Shown here in pieces: positions 17,326 through 24,908 of a stretch of DNA of 50,553 nt. Origin of the DNA: Caulobacterales bacterium (lineage in GTDB: Bacteria; Pseudomonadota; Alphaproteobacteria; Caulobacterales; Caulobacteraceae); contig CANJID010000001.1 of the NCBI GenBank assembly GCA_947474395.1, forward strand, positions 82,083 to 132,635, written 5' to 3'. Made by a program: the position numbers and the translations under genes. The notes beneath the pieces were generated by a model that worked only from the letters and a program-made list of their open reading frames with translations, ran no database searches and was not told where the DNA came from. Each line of letters starts with the position of its first letter. Within the stretch, counting starts at the first letter, position 1.

Positions 17326-17369
17326 CCATCAAGCCGGCGGGGTGGTGCCTTTTAGGTCGCGAATGGGGC

Positions 17370-18404
17370 CTAGATCCGCACCACGATCTTGCCCATGAAG
17401 TCGCCGGACTGGGCGTGGCGGAAGGCGCCGAGCACGTCGTCGAAGCCGAACACCTTGTCGATCACGGGCTTCAGCCGGTTGACCTCGACCGCGCGGGTCA
17501 GGCCCTCCAGCATCGAACGGTCGCCGACGAAGACCCCGTGCAGGCTGGCGCCCTTGAACATGAGGCCGTGCGGGCTGGGGTTCTCGACCTTGGCGGGCTT
17601 GCCGTTCTCGTAGTGGGTCAGGACGCCGATCAGGGTGATCTTGCCGCCCGCGCCCACCGCATTGATCGAGCGGCCGAGGGTGCCCGAGCCGCCGACCTCG
17701 ACGATGACGTCCACGCCCTTGCCCCCGGTCAGCTCGATGGCCGCCTTGTCCCAGTCGGGATTGTCCCGGTAGTTGATGACGTCCGACGCGCCCATGGCCT
17801 TCAGCTTGGCCGCCTTGTCCGCCCGCGAGGTGGTGGCGATCACCCGGCACCCGGCGGCCTTGGCGATCTCCAGCGCCCAGAGCGAAACCCCGCCCGAGCC
17901 CATCACCAGCACCGAGTCCCCCGGCTTGATCGGCTTGCCCGCCGCCATCAGGGCGTGCCAGGCGGTCACCCCGGCGCAGGGCATGCAGGAGCCTTCCTCG
18001 TAGGAAAGGGCGTCGGGCAGCTTCACCACCCCGTCCTCGTAGAAGGCCATCTTCTCGGTCAGCACCCCGTCGAGCGGAGCGCCAAGGGGCAGGCGGGGCC
18101 CGGAGGGCGGGCCCTTCGGATCGACCTGGTTGAATCCCGCGACCACCCGGTCGCCGACCTTGAGGCGGGACACGCCCTCGCCGACCGCGATCACCTCGCC
18201 CGCCCCGTCCGACAGGGGGATGACGTCGCCGGTCGGCGTGCCGCCGGGATAGCCGCCGTTGAGCACGGCCTGGTCGCGATAATTCAGCGAGGCCGCGTGC
18301 ATCCGCACCACTACCTGGCCCGCCCTGGCGACAGGGTCCGGCCGCTCGGCCTGCCGCAGCGCCTGCAGCCCCATGACGCCCTTGGCGATTTCCCAGACCT
18401 TCAT
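17370..18404 (-). CDS. Zinc-independent medium-chain dehydrogenase/quinone reductase-like protein
   Basis: 344-residue MDR superfamily NAD(P)H-dependent oxidoreductase. The GroES-like half has AASLNYRDQAVLNGGYP and PLSDGAGEVIAVGEGVSRLKVGDRV. The Rossmann half has VLVMGSGGVSLWALEIAKAAG and later DVIVEVGGSGTLG. The usual catalytic-zinc cysteine near NYRD is absent, as in quinone oxidoreductases. It starts at ATG 18404 with GGGAGAG upstream. It follows the SDR gene by 77 bases and may be transcribed with it. Substrate unknown. Confidence 0.9.
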   Translation of the reverse strand: MKVWEIAKGVMGLQALRQAERPDPVARAGQVVVRMHAASLNYRDQAVLNGGYPGGTPTGDVIPLSDGAGEVIAVGEGVSRLKVGDRVVAGFNQVDPKGPPSGPRLPLGAPLDGVLTEKMAFYEDGVVKLPDALSYEEGSCMPCAGVTAWHALMAAGKPIKPGDSVLVMGSGGVSLWALEIAKAAGCRVIATTSRADKAAKLKAMGASDVINYRDNPDWDKAAIELTGGKGVDVIVEVGGSGTLGRSINAVGAGGKITLIGVLTHYENGKPAKVENPSPHGLMFKGASLHGVFVGDRSMLEGLTRAVEVNRLKPVIDKVFGFDDVLGAFRHAQSGDFMGKIVVRI

Positions 18405-18481
18405 CGATACTCTCCCTCGGGCCGTGCGCCCGGCCTCGCAGCGGGGCTATGTGCGGCAGATTTCGGCAGTTGTGAACAGCG

Positions 18482-19402
18482 CTACTTGGGGTTCAGCCGG
18501 TCGCGGATGTCCGTGTACTGGCCGGCCTTGGCCTTCTCCTTGAAGGCGCGGCGGCCGACCTCGAAGGCCAGGCGCTCGGCCGGCGCCGCCTCGGTCGGCA
18601 GGGCCTCCAGCGCCTCGTCGAAAATCTCCGCCAGCTCGTCTTTGAACTCCGGGTGCGGGAAGATGTAGAGGTCGTTGCGCCTGATCCCCGCCAGCACCTT
18701 CTCGCCCACCTCCTCCGGCTCCATGCCGAAGTCGTGGACCTTGGCGAGGCGCTCCTTGAACTCCGGATTCTCCTTCTGGCCGGTGTCCATCAGGGACTCG
18801 GGGCGGATTTTGTCGCTGTCGTAGATGTGGCTCTTCACCAGCCCGGGGCAGAGGCACGACACGCCGATCCCGTGCGGCGACAGGCTGTACCGCAGCGCTT
18901 CCGACAGGCCCCGCACCGCGAACTTGGAGGCGGTGTAGATGCCCGCCCCGGGGCCGGCGATGAAGGAGGCCATGGAAGCGGTGTTGACGATGTGCCCGCC
19001 CTCGCCGTGCTTCCTGATGTAGGGGATGAAGGTCTTCACCCCGTTGATCACCCCGCCGAGGTTGACCCCCATCACCCAGTCCCAGTCGTCGTAGGACGCC
19101 TCGGCCATGTCGTTGAAGAGGTTGATGCCGGCGTTGTTGCAGACCAGGTGCACCTTGCCGAACACCCGCTCCACCTCGTCCGCGGCGGCGGCCATGGCGG
19201 CCCGGTCGGTGACGTCGAGAAGGATGGGATGCACGGATCCGTTGGTGGACCCGAAGTGGCTCATCGCTTGATCCAGGTGGTCCTGCCGGATGTCGGCGAT
19301 CACCACCTTCATGCCGTTCCTGGCGAACACCTGGGCCATGCCGAAGCCGACGCCCGAGGCGCCGCCGGTGATGAAGGCGACCTTGCCTTCGACCTGCTCC
19401 AT
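18482..19402 (-). CDS. Short-chain dehydrogenase/reductase
   Basis: 306-residue classical SDR. Cofactor motif TGGASGVG (12-19), the DVTD adenine-site motif, NNAG (89-92), and the catalytic S143, Y156 and K160 in TASMASFIAGPGAGIYTASK. The C-terminal 100 residues are longer than in the minimal 250-residue SDR and helical. D37 after the second strand suggests preference for NAD(H). It begins at ATG 19402 with GGGAGCGGCGTC upstream. Substrate cannot be inferred. Confidence 0.92.
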   Translation of the reverse strand: MEQVEGKVAFITGGASGVGFGMAQVFARNGMKVVIADIRQDHLDQAMSHFGSTNGSVHPILLDVTDRAAMAAAADEVERVFGKVHLVCNNAGINLFNDMAEASYDDWDWVMGVNLGGVINGVKTFIPYIRKHGEGGHIVNTASMASFIAGPGAGIYTASKFAVRGLSEALRYSLSPHGIGVSCLCPGLVKSHIYDSDKIRPESLMDTGQKENPEFKERLAKVHDFGMEPEEVGEKVLAGIRRNDLYIFPHPEFKDELAEIFDEALEALPTEAAPAERLAFEVGRRAFKEKAKAGQYTDIRDRLNPK

Positions 19403-19461
19403 GACGCCGCTCCCTGACTTATCGTTGTTCTGTCATCTAAGCCGACGCGCGCGGGGGCGGC

Positions 19462-19512
19462 TAGAGCCTTTCAGGATCGGATGGCTTCATCTGATCCGTT
19501 AGAAAGGCTCTA
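19462..19512. repeat. Long imperfect hairpin repeat (TAGAGCC type)
   Basis: The ends TAGAGCCTTTC and GAAAGGCTCTA are exact reverse complements. An inner GGATCGGATG pairs with CATCTGATCC with one mismatch around a GCTT-type loop. It is followed by an A/T-rich stretch and then the GAGCGCGTC repeat. Both elements share AGAGC at their edges, the general form of REP-like palindromes. Confidence 0.8.
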
Positions 19513-19526
19513 TCTTTTAAAATCTT

Positions 19527-19576
19527 AGAGCGCGTCCGGGCGGCGAAACCGCTCACACTTTCGCCTGACGCGCTCT
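19527..19576. repeat. GAGCGCGTC palindromic repeat, copy 2
   Basis: Bounded by AGAGCGCGTC and GACGCGCTCT, with an inner GGCGAAA/TTTCGCC stem. Nearly identical to 7618-7664. It ends four bases before the stop of the YdeI-like gene, on that gene's 3' side, so it may terminate that leftward transcript. Confidence 0.85.
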
Positions 19577-19580
19577 CCCT

Positions 19581-20174
19581 TCAGGGCTTCGAGCGCGACT
19601 TCATGAAGGCGATCCGCTCGCCCCCGGCGGAGGCCTCGATCAGCTCGTCCAGCCGCTTGGCGCGGGTCTCGGCGCGCTTGGCGCTCGTCACCCGCCAGAG
19701 CACCGGACGGCGGTAGGACGGCGGAAAGCCCTGGAAATGCGCCCAGGCCTCGCCCGCGTCCTGGAACCGCCGCGTCTCCTCGGGCGTCAGTTCGACCGGG
19801 GCGTTCTCGTAGGAATAGTGGTCCGTCCTCTCCTTGCCGGCGTCGAAGGCCGCCTGGCCCGCCGGGGCGACGAGGCCCGCCGCCTGGAGCTCCTTGAAGC
19901 GCCCGATGTTGACCCGGCTCCAGATGCTGCCGGGCTTCCGGCGCGAGAAGCGGATGCGGTAGGCCTCGTCATCGATCCGGTTGCGCACCCCGTCGATCCA
20001 GCCGAAGCACAGGGCCTCGTCCACGCTCTCTTGCCAGGTGATCGAGGGCCTGCCGGTCTCCCGCTTCCAGAACCCGACGGAGAGCGCCTCCGCCGTGGCG
20101 TGGTTCGCCTGCAGCCAGGCGCGCCAATCGGCGGGGGTGGCGAAGAAGCTGGGTTCGCCTGGCGGAGGCGCCAT
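19581..20174 (-). CDS. YdeI/OmpD-associated family protein
   Basis: 197 residues, with a conserved core including SVGFWKRETGRPSITWQESVDEALCFGWIDG, then RKPGSIWSRVNIGRFKEL, and a C-terminal SAKRAETRAKRLDELIEASAGGERI. This pattern belongs to the YdeI/OmpD-associated (bacteriocin-protection) family, of unknown biochemical role. No signal peptide or membrane segment. The upstream small secreted gene starts on the same strand and ends 17 bases before this start, so they may share a transcript. Confidence 0.85.
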   Translation of the reverse strand: MAPPPGEPSFFATPADWRAWLQANHATAEALSVGFWKRETGRPSITWQESVDEALCFGWIDGVRNRIDDEAYRIRFSRRKPGSIWSRVNIGRFKELQAAGLVAPAGQAAFDAGKERTDHYSYENAPVELTPEETRRFQDAGEAWAHFQGFPPSYRRPVLWRVTSAKRAETRAKRLDELIEASAGGERIAFMKSRSKP

Positions 20175-20191
20175 CTTCGGCGGTCAGGGCT

Positions 20192-20575
20192 TCACGGGCG
20201 CTTGGCCGCCGTGAAGGCGCTCTTGTTGCCGGTGTTGTCCATGGTCCCGCTCATGGCCGTAGGCGAGCTGACCTGGCCGTCGAAGGCGATCTTCAGGGTG
20301 TTGGTTCCGAGCTTGGCCTCGTAGTTCCACTTGGCGCTCGAGCCATCGACCGTGTCGGCGATCGGCGAGAGCCCGTCCCCTGTCGCGCCCGCAAGGCCGC
20401 AGATGCCGCCGAGGGCCGCGCCCGTCTGGGTCAGCTTGCACTCGATCTTGATGGTCCGGCCGACGGTGACCGTGTCGATGTCCCAGGTCCCGGCCACACT
20501 GGCGGGCGCGGCGGCCGTGGCGGCGCCGGCGGCGAGCAGGACGGCGGCGGCGATGGCGATCGGCAAAACTCTCAT
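20192..20575 (-). CDS. Small secreted protein with a Cys pair, paralogue of the next gene
   Basis: 127 residues, not assigned to a named family. Signal peptide MRVLPIAIAAAVLLAAGAATAAA, then a beta-rich mature part beginning VAGTWDIDTV, a cysteine pair in ECKLTQTGAALGGICGLA, and SPTAMSGTMDN and AFTAAK near the end. The spacing and the two cysteines match the protein encoded at 20638-21006, so the two arose by tandem duplication. The pattern suggests a small lipocalin-like barrel in the periplasm with one disulfide. Function unknown. Confidence 0.8.
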   Translation of the reverse strand: MRVLPIAIAAAVLLAAGAATAAAPASVAGTWDIDTVTVGRTIKIECKLTQTGAALGGICGLAGATGDGLSPIADTVDGSSAKWNYEAKLGTNTLKIAFDGQVSSPTAMSGTMDNTGNKSAFTAAKRP

Positions 20576-20637
20576 GGCGTTTCCCCAGTTGTTGGCGCGA
20601 GCCTAGGCGGGGCCCGGCGCCGGGGCAACGGCGCGGC

Positions 20638-21006
20638 TTACGACTTGGCGGCGCTGAAGTCGCCGCCCATGCCCAGCACGTCCACCGCGCCGGTCATGGC
20701 CGTGTCGGAGGTCAGCTTGCCCTTGAAGTCGACGTGCAGGGGGTTGCCGCCGAAATCCACGTCATAGCCCCAGGCCACGTCCGAGCCGGTCTGCGTCCCG
20801 GTCAGGGGCGAGGGCTTGTCGCTGCCGTCGGCGAGGCCGCAGGTCCCGGTCAGGGCGGCGCCCGCCTGGGCCATCTTGCAGGCGACGATGTACTCCATCC
20901 CGCCCACATTGGTCTTGACCGTCCAGGCGCCGGTCAGGTCGGCCGCCGCCGCCAAGCCGGGCGCGCCCAGCAGAGCCGCAACAGTGATCGCCATAAGCCT
21001 CTTCAT
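20638..21006 (-). CDS. Small secreted protein with a Cys pair
   Basis: 122 residues with signal peptide MKRLMAITVAALLGAPGLAAA. The mature part begins DLTGAWTVKT and has ACKMAQAGAALTGTCGLA and SDTAMTGAVDV, ending DFSAAKS, parallel throughout to the protein at 20192-20575. ATG 21006 follows GGAGG at seven bases; a longer upstream reading is not supported. It is the first gene of the leftward run 21006 to 19581. Likely periplasmic with one disulfide; function unknown. Confidence 0.82.
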   Translation of the reverse strand: MKRLMAITVAALLGAPGLAAAADLTGAWTVKTNVGGMEYIVACKMAQAGAALTGTCGLADGSDKPSPLTGTQTGSDVAWGYDVDFGGNPLHVDFKGKLTSDTAMTGAVDVLGMGGDFSAAKS

Positions 21007-21128
21007 GGTGCGTCCTCCCTGATCTTTCCGCCAGATTGCGCCGCCGCCCTTAGCGCCGCAAGGGAGCGTTCCGGTTTTCCCCATCGGGTGTAGGCTCGCC
21101 CCAGACAAGACGCCGGGGGGCGACAGAC

Positions 21129-22019
21129 ATGGGCTTGCATCGCACGATCTCTCAGTTCCTGAAGGGCGCGACGGCGCTCGCCCTGGCGGCAGGCCTCGCC
21201 GGCCCGGCCGCGGCCAAGGCGGCGGCGCCATTCTGCGACCGCGCCTGCCTGACCGGCGTCATGCAGGCCTATCTGGCCGCCCTGGTGAAGCACAGCCCGC
21301 GCGGCCTGCCCGTGGCGGCCACCCTGAAGGCCGGCGAGAACGTCCAGGCCGTGAAGCTCGGCGACAGCGACGCCTGGCGCCAGGTCTCCAAGGTCTATCC
21401 GGGGTTCCTGCTGGCCGACCCCTCCACCGGCGAGGTGATCTCCGCCGGGGCGGCGGACGGGCCGGACGGGGTCGCGGCCCTGCTCGTGCGGCTGCAGGTG
21501 AAGAACCGGCGCATCACGGAAAGCGAGATCATCTTCAACCACGGCAAGCCCGGCCGCACCTTTCAGCCCGAGCAGTTGATCGAGGCCGACCTGATCTATG
21601 ACGCCGTGGTCCCGCCGCCTCGCCGCTCCACCCGCGCGGGAATCCTGCGCCTGGTCGACGGCTACCTGGAGGCGCTCTCCAAGCACGACGACAAGCAGAC
21701 GGTGTTCGGCTACCGCTGCGACCGCTTCGCCATGGGCGCCAAGACCACCAACAACCGGGACTTCGGCTCCGGCGCCCGGCCCTGCCCCGAGGGCATGAAC
21801 ACCGTCACCGGCCAGACCGTGGTCAACCGCCGCTTCCCGGTGATCGACGTCGCCCGCGGCGTCGGGGTGGCGATGTTCTACATCCCCCACAACGAGCGCC
21901 CACCCGCCTACGCCAACTACGTCGGCGAGATCTTCAAGGTGGTCGACGGCAAGATCCGCTCCATCGAGGAGTTCAGCATCCAGACGGCCTATCCGCCGAA
22001 GCCGGTGTTTGGGGAGTAG
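21129..22019 (+). CDS. Secreted protein of unknown function (DUF8021-like), paralogue of the convergent gene
   Basis: 296 residues. The N-terminal hydrophobic stretch ATALALAAGLAGPAAAKA looks like a signal peptide, followed by FCDRACLTGVMQAYLAALVKHSPRGLPV, a CxxxC-containing helix. Later there are two more cysteines (YRCDRF and ARPCPEGMN) and a C-terminal EIFKVVDGKIRSIEEF that resembles NTF2-like sheets. The layout resembles the DUF8021-type family found in bacteria and fungi. It converges with a paralogue ending four bases away. No enzymatic function can be assigned. Confidence 0.78.
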   Translation: MGLHRTISQFLKGATALALAAGLAGPAAAKAAAPFCDRACLTGVMQAYLAALVKHSPRGLPVAATLKAGENVQAVKLGDSDAWRQVSKVYPGFLLADPSTGEVISAGAADGPDGVAALLVRLQVKNRRITESEIIFNHGKPGRTFQPEQLIEADLIYDAVVPPPRRSTRAGILRLVDGYLEALSKHDDKQTVFGYRCDRFAMGAKTTNNRDFGSGARPCPEGMNTVTGQTVVNRRFPVIDVARGVGVAMFYIPHNERPPAYANYVGEIFKVVDGKIRSIEEFSIQTAYPPKPVFGE

Positions 22020-22023
22020 AGCG

Positions 22024-22911
22024 TCAGCCCCAGCCCGAGGTGGAGGCGAGGGGAGCCAGCCTCATGAAGGCTTCCACGCCCACCAACTTTCCGCCCAGCA
22101 CCTTGAAGGCTTCCCAGACCACCAGGCGAGTGCCCTCGCCGCGCGCCCACGACATGCGATGCCAGACGATCTGCTGCTCCTCGTCCACCAGGATCAGCCG
22201 GTCCTGGAAGCCCGGCCGGGGGCCGCTGCCAAGAGGCTGGGTGCGCATGACCTTGCACGCGGGGTTTCGGGTGCAGTTGTCCCCCGCCATCCAGCTGCCG
22301 TTCTCCAACCGATAGGCGTCCTCGGCGAAGGGCGCGGTGACGAAGCTGTTGGCCTTCAGCCCGGCCGGATAGCTGCCGGCGACCTTGATAAGCTGGTCGC
22401 GGCTGTTGCGTTCGGCGGCCGTGGGCAGGCGATTCATCAGCGGCTGGGGCGCGACGAGCCCGTCGAGATCGAAGATCACCCCTTCGGCCCTGTTGCGGCT
22501 GACCTGGGTCTCCACCTCGGTGATCTTGCGATCGGCCACCTTCAGGCGCAGCGCCAGCAGCACCGGCTGGCCGTTCTCCTCGACGATCACGTGCGCGCCC
22601 GCCTGGCCGGTCCGGGGGTCGATGAAGTCCTGGCGATAGGGGCGGATCTTCGAGGCGCCCTTCCACAGGCCCTCGCCCAGCTTCATGTCCTTCATGTCCT
22701 CGGTGAAGCGCACCTTGCTCGACAGAGGCAGGCCGTCCGGGCTGTGCTTCAGGAGGGCGGCCAGATAGGCGTCCACCATGCCCTTCAGGCAGGCGCGGTT
22801 GCAGGCTTCCGCCGCCGCGGCCGGGTTGACCCAGGCCACTGCCAGAGCCGCAGCCAAGGCTAGATCGCGCGCCGCATCGTCGTCTCCCCGGACGTTGTTG
22901 TTGTTCCTCAT
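22024..22911 (-). pseudogene. Secreted paralogue with an apparent single-base frameshift in its signal peptide
   Basis: The mature part matches the convergent gene: ACNRACLKGMVDAYLAALLKHSPDGLPL, then four-cysteine-type spacing (DNCTRNPACKV) and EAFKVLGGKLVGVEAFM. The open frame can start at ATG 22911, but that start has no ribosome-binding site and gives an odd acidic leader (MRNNNNVRGDDDAARD). In another frame ATG 22877 has GGGGAG six bases upstream and reads MRRAI, then a stop. Adding one base near 22863-22866 joins it to LALAAALAVAWVNPAAAA, a perfect signal peptide. Either a real lesion or a sequencing error. Confidence 0.65.
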
Positions 22912-22968
22912 AGCGTCGCGGGGCAGGGCGGCCGTCAAGCCCCTATCGCTGCAAGGGGCCGCTGCTTC

Positions 22969-23322
22969 TCAGAGCTCGAGGAAGGTCTCGAACCCGCCAT
23001 GGATCAGGCGCTTGCCGTCGAAGGGGTGGTCGTTCGGGTCGTGCTTGATGCGGGGGTCGGCCATGACCTTGGCGTTGATGGCGTCCCGGTCGGCTTTCGA
23101 GGCGTAGGTGATCCAGGAGAACACCACCACCTCGTCCTCCGTGGCCATGACCGCGCGGGGGAAGGAGGTCGTCTTGCCGTAGGGCGTGTCCTCGCCGACG
23201 GTCTCCACATAGGAGAGCGCCCCGTGGTCCTTCCAGACCGAGCCGAAGGTGGCGGCCATTTTCTTGTAATCGTCCAGCCTGTCCTTCTTCACCGCCAGCA
23301 CGAAACCGTCGACATAGGCCAT
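22969..23322 (-). CDS. DUF1428 family protein
   Basis: 117 residues opening MAYVDGFVLAVKKDRLDDYKKMA, followed by GALSYVETVGED, VVVFSWITYASKADRDAINAKVMADPR and a C-terminal DGKRLIHGGFETF. This is the DUF1428 family of small ferredoxin-fold (YbaA/dimeric alpha-beta barrel-like) proteins with no proven role. ATG 23322 follows GGGAGG; the longer open frame to 23415 is not needed. It is divergent from the toxin-like gene across a 239-base gap that is noticeably richer in A/T than its surroundings. Confidence 0.9.
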   Translation of the reverse strand: MAYVDGFVLAVKKDRLDDYKKMAATFGSVWKDHGALSYVETVGEDTPYGKTTSFPRAVMATEDEVVVFSWITYASKADRDAINAKVMADPRIKHDPNDHPFDGKRLIHGGFETFLEL

Positions 23323-23561
23323 GGGCGTCCTCCCGTTTGTTGCGCCGATCCTAGGACGGGCGAACTCTAGCCGATCCGACAAACCGGCCGTTGATGACGT
23401 AACGGAGCAAAGCACATATCGCTCGTGTTCGCCATTTGTTCTTAATCAACCCGATGTTTTCTGCGATCCTGAGACAGGCGTTGGCCGAGTAGCGGTTGCG
23501 CCGAGGCGCCTGTTTCGTTCCTGCCTCGTCCAGTCGAATTTCAAAATCACGGGGTGGGTGA

Positions 23562-24245
23562 ATGGCGGGTCAGCCAATAGGGAAGTCGCGTCCGGGCGTC
23601 AGCGGTTCGGGAGGGGTCTACGACAACATGGTGCGCGAGATGCGCGCCAAGGAAGAAGGCCGGATTCCGGTTGTCGATGATGTTCGCGAGGCTTTCGAAG
23701 GGTTCCAGAACGGTCCGAAGGTGGGCCATCCGGGGGAGGTGGAGTCGCTCATCCCAGTGTGGGGTTCCGGGCGTGAAGCCTTGGCCGATCTCCAAGAGGG
23801 CGATTATTTAGGTGCAGGCTTGAATGGCGTTCTGGCCGTCTCGGACCTTATTCCGGGCAAGGCGATAGCGGGCGCCGCTGCAAAGGGCGCCTTTAAACGA
23901 ACGGGCTCGCACCCTTGGAATGCGACGCGTAAGTGGATGGGCAGGCGCGGGTATTTCGAACCCTTCGAGCACGGCCATCATTGGGCCATTCCCCAGAACG
24001 GCTGGGGGAAATACGTGCCCGACGTGATCAAGAACCAGCCGATGAACATCAAGCCAATGTCTGCAGAAATGCACGGGCGCATTCACGGACCTTACGCCGG
24101 GGAGCGCCAGTATAATGTCGCTCAGCGGTATTGGTATGGCACCCCGACCTGGTCAAAGGCCGCTCTAGCTTCTGGGGCCGGCCACGTGGGCCTTTACCAG
24201 GAGGAAGCCTCCAGAGATCCCAATTCGAAAACCCGCCCCAGGTAG
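23562..24245 (+). CDS. Predicted HNH/EndoVII-type nuclease toxin with pre-toxin region
   Basis: 227 residues with no signal peptide. Residues about 55-110 (ESLIPVWGSGREALADLQEG, then VLAVSDLIPGK) resemble the hydrophobic pre-toxin segment of polymorphic toxins. Residues 137-176 carry HGHHWAIPQNGWGKYVPD, IKNQPMNIKPM and HGRIHG, the layout of SHH/GHH/WHH-type HNH/EndoVII nucleases: H139-H140 with H171 and H175 as likely metal or catalytic residues. Base composition is visibly lower in G+C than the neighbours, suggesting transfer. No secretion gene is adjacent. Its stop is three bases from the convergent DUF4262-like gene, a candidate immunity protein. Confidence 0.68.
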   Translation: MAGQPIGKSRPGVSGSGGVYDNMVREMRAKEEGRIPVVDDVREAFEGFQNGPKVGHPGEVESLIPVWGSGREALADLQEGDYLGAGLNGVLAVSDLIPGKAIAGAAAKGAFKRTGSHPWNATRKWMGRRGYFEPFEHGHHWAIPQNGWGKYVPDVIKNQPMNIKPMSAEMHGRIHGPYAGERQYNVAQRYWYGTPTWSKAALASGAGHVGLYQEEASRDPNSKTRPR

Positions 24246-24248
24246 CGC

Positions 24249-24785
24249 CTACCCAGGATAGCCTACCTCCCTCGCGATCGTTTCCCACCAGGCGTTGGGG
24301 TTGTCTTCGTCGCGCGGGAGGTAGGCTGGCATCTGGTCCATTCGGGCTTCGACGCTGCAACCCTCGTCCCATGGAAACCGTCCGGCCGTGTCCGGCCACA
24401 CCAGCTGGTACATGTTGAGGTCGTCGTACCGACCGCTCCTGTGGTGGCGATACCACAGGGCCGTGCCGAAGCGCTCGGTCGTGAGCTGGGTCGGGTGGAC
24501 CCGGCGCCACTTGCAGTCGAAGTTGGCGATGACGCCCGACCAGCGCGCGCCGTCCGACAGGACAAGCGCACCGCTCTTCATCTCGTCGAAGGCGCGGGCG
24601 AACACGCCGCTCGCCAAATCCTTTCCCAGGCCGAACACAACCAGTTCCGGCGACCCCGCGCTGTCCCAGAGGCCTGTGGTATAAGCGTAAGGCGGGTGAT
24701 CCTCGCCGCCATCGTCGAACACGAGGGCCAAGCCGCTCTTTTCGATGCTCTTCAGCACTTTGCGTTCGTAGAAGAACCGAAACAT
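24249..24785 (-). CDS. DUF4262-like protein, candidate immunity partner
   Basis: 178 residues, soluble. GGEDHPPYAYTTGLWDSAGSPELVVFGLG is the DUF4262 signature (aromatic-T-x-G-L, then PELVVFGL), followed by NFDCKWRRVHPTQL, ALWYRHH and LNMYQLVWPD. In the family the role is unknown, though members are often small accessory genes. Here it sits tail-to-tail with the nuclease-like gene and shares its lower G+C, so an antidote role is plausible but unproven. The tail-to-tail layout differs from the usual same-strand toxin-immunity order. Confidence 0.75.
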   Translation of the reverse strand: MFRFFYERKVLKSIEKSGLALVFDDGGEDHPPYAYTTGLWDSAGSPELVVFGLGKDLASGVFARAFDEMKSGALVLSDGARWSGVIANFDCKWRRVHPTQLTTERFGTALWYRHHRSGRYDDLNMYQLVWPDTAGRFPWDEGCSVEARMDQMPAYLPRDEDNPNAWWETIAREVGYPG

Positions 24786-24908
24786 TCGCGCCCACCGCTG
24801 TCGCCTCCCAGTAGAGCTTAAAGTTCCGCTTATGTTCTAGTCAAGCCTCAGGGCGGGGTAGGTGTCCATTCTGGCCCCGCCGCCCTTTTCCGACTATCTC
24901 CCCGCGCA

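Noticed and set aside
17279-17332. Extended N-terminus for the FG-GAP protein
   Set aside because: These codons read through a palindromic half repeat and would disrupt the signal peptide at MPILRLAAA.
23323-24908. Prophage or integrative element around the toxin-like pair
   Set aside because: No integrase, recombinase, phage structural gene, tRNA or flanking direct repeat is visible; only base composition differs.
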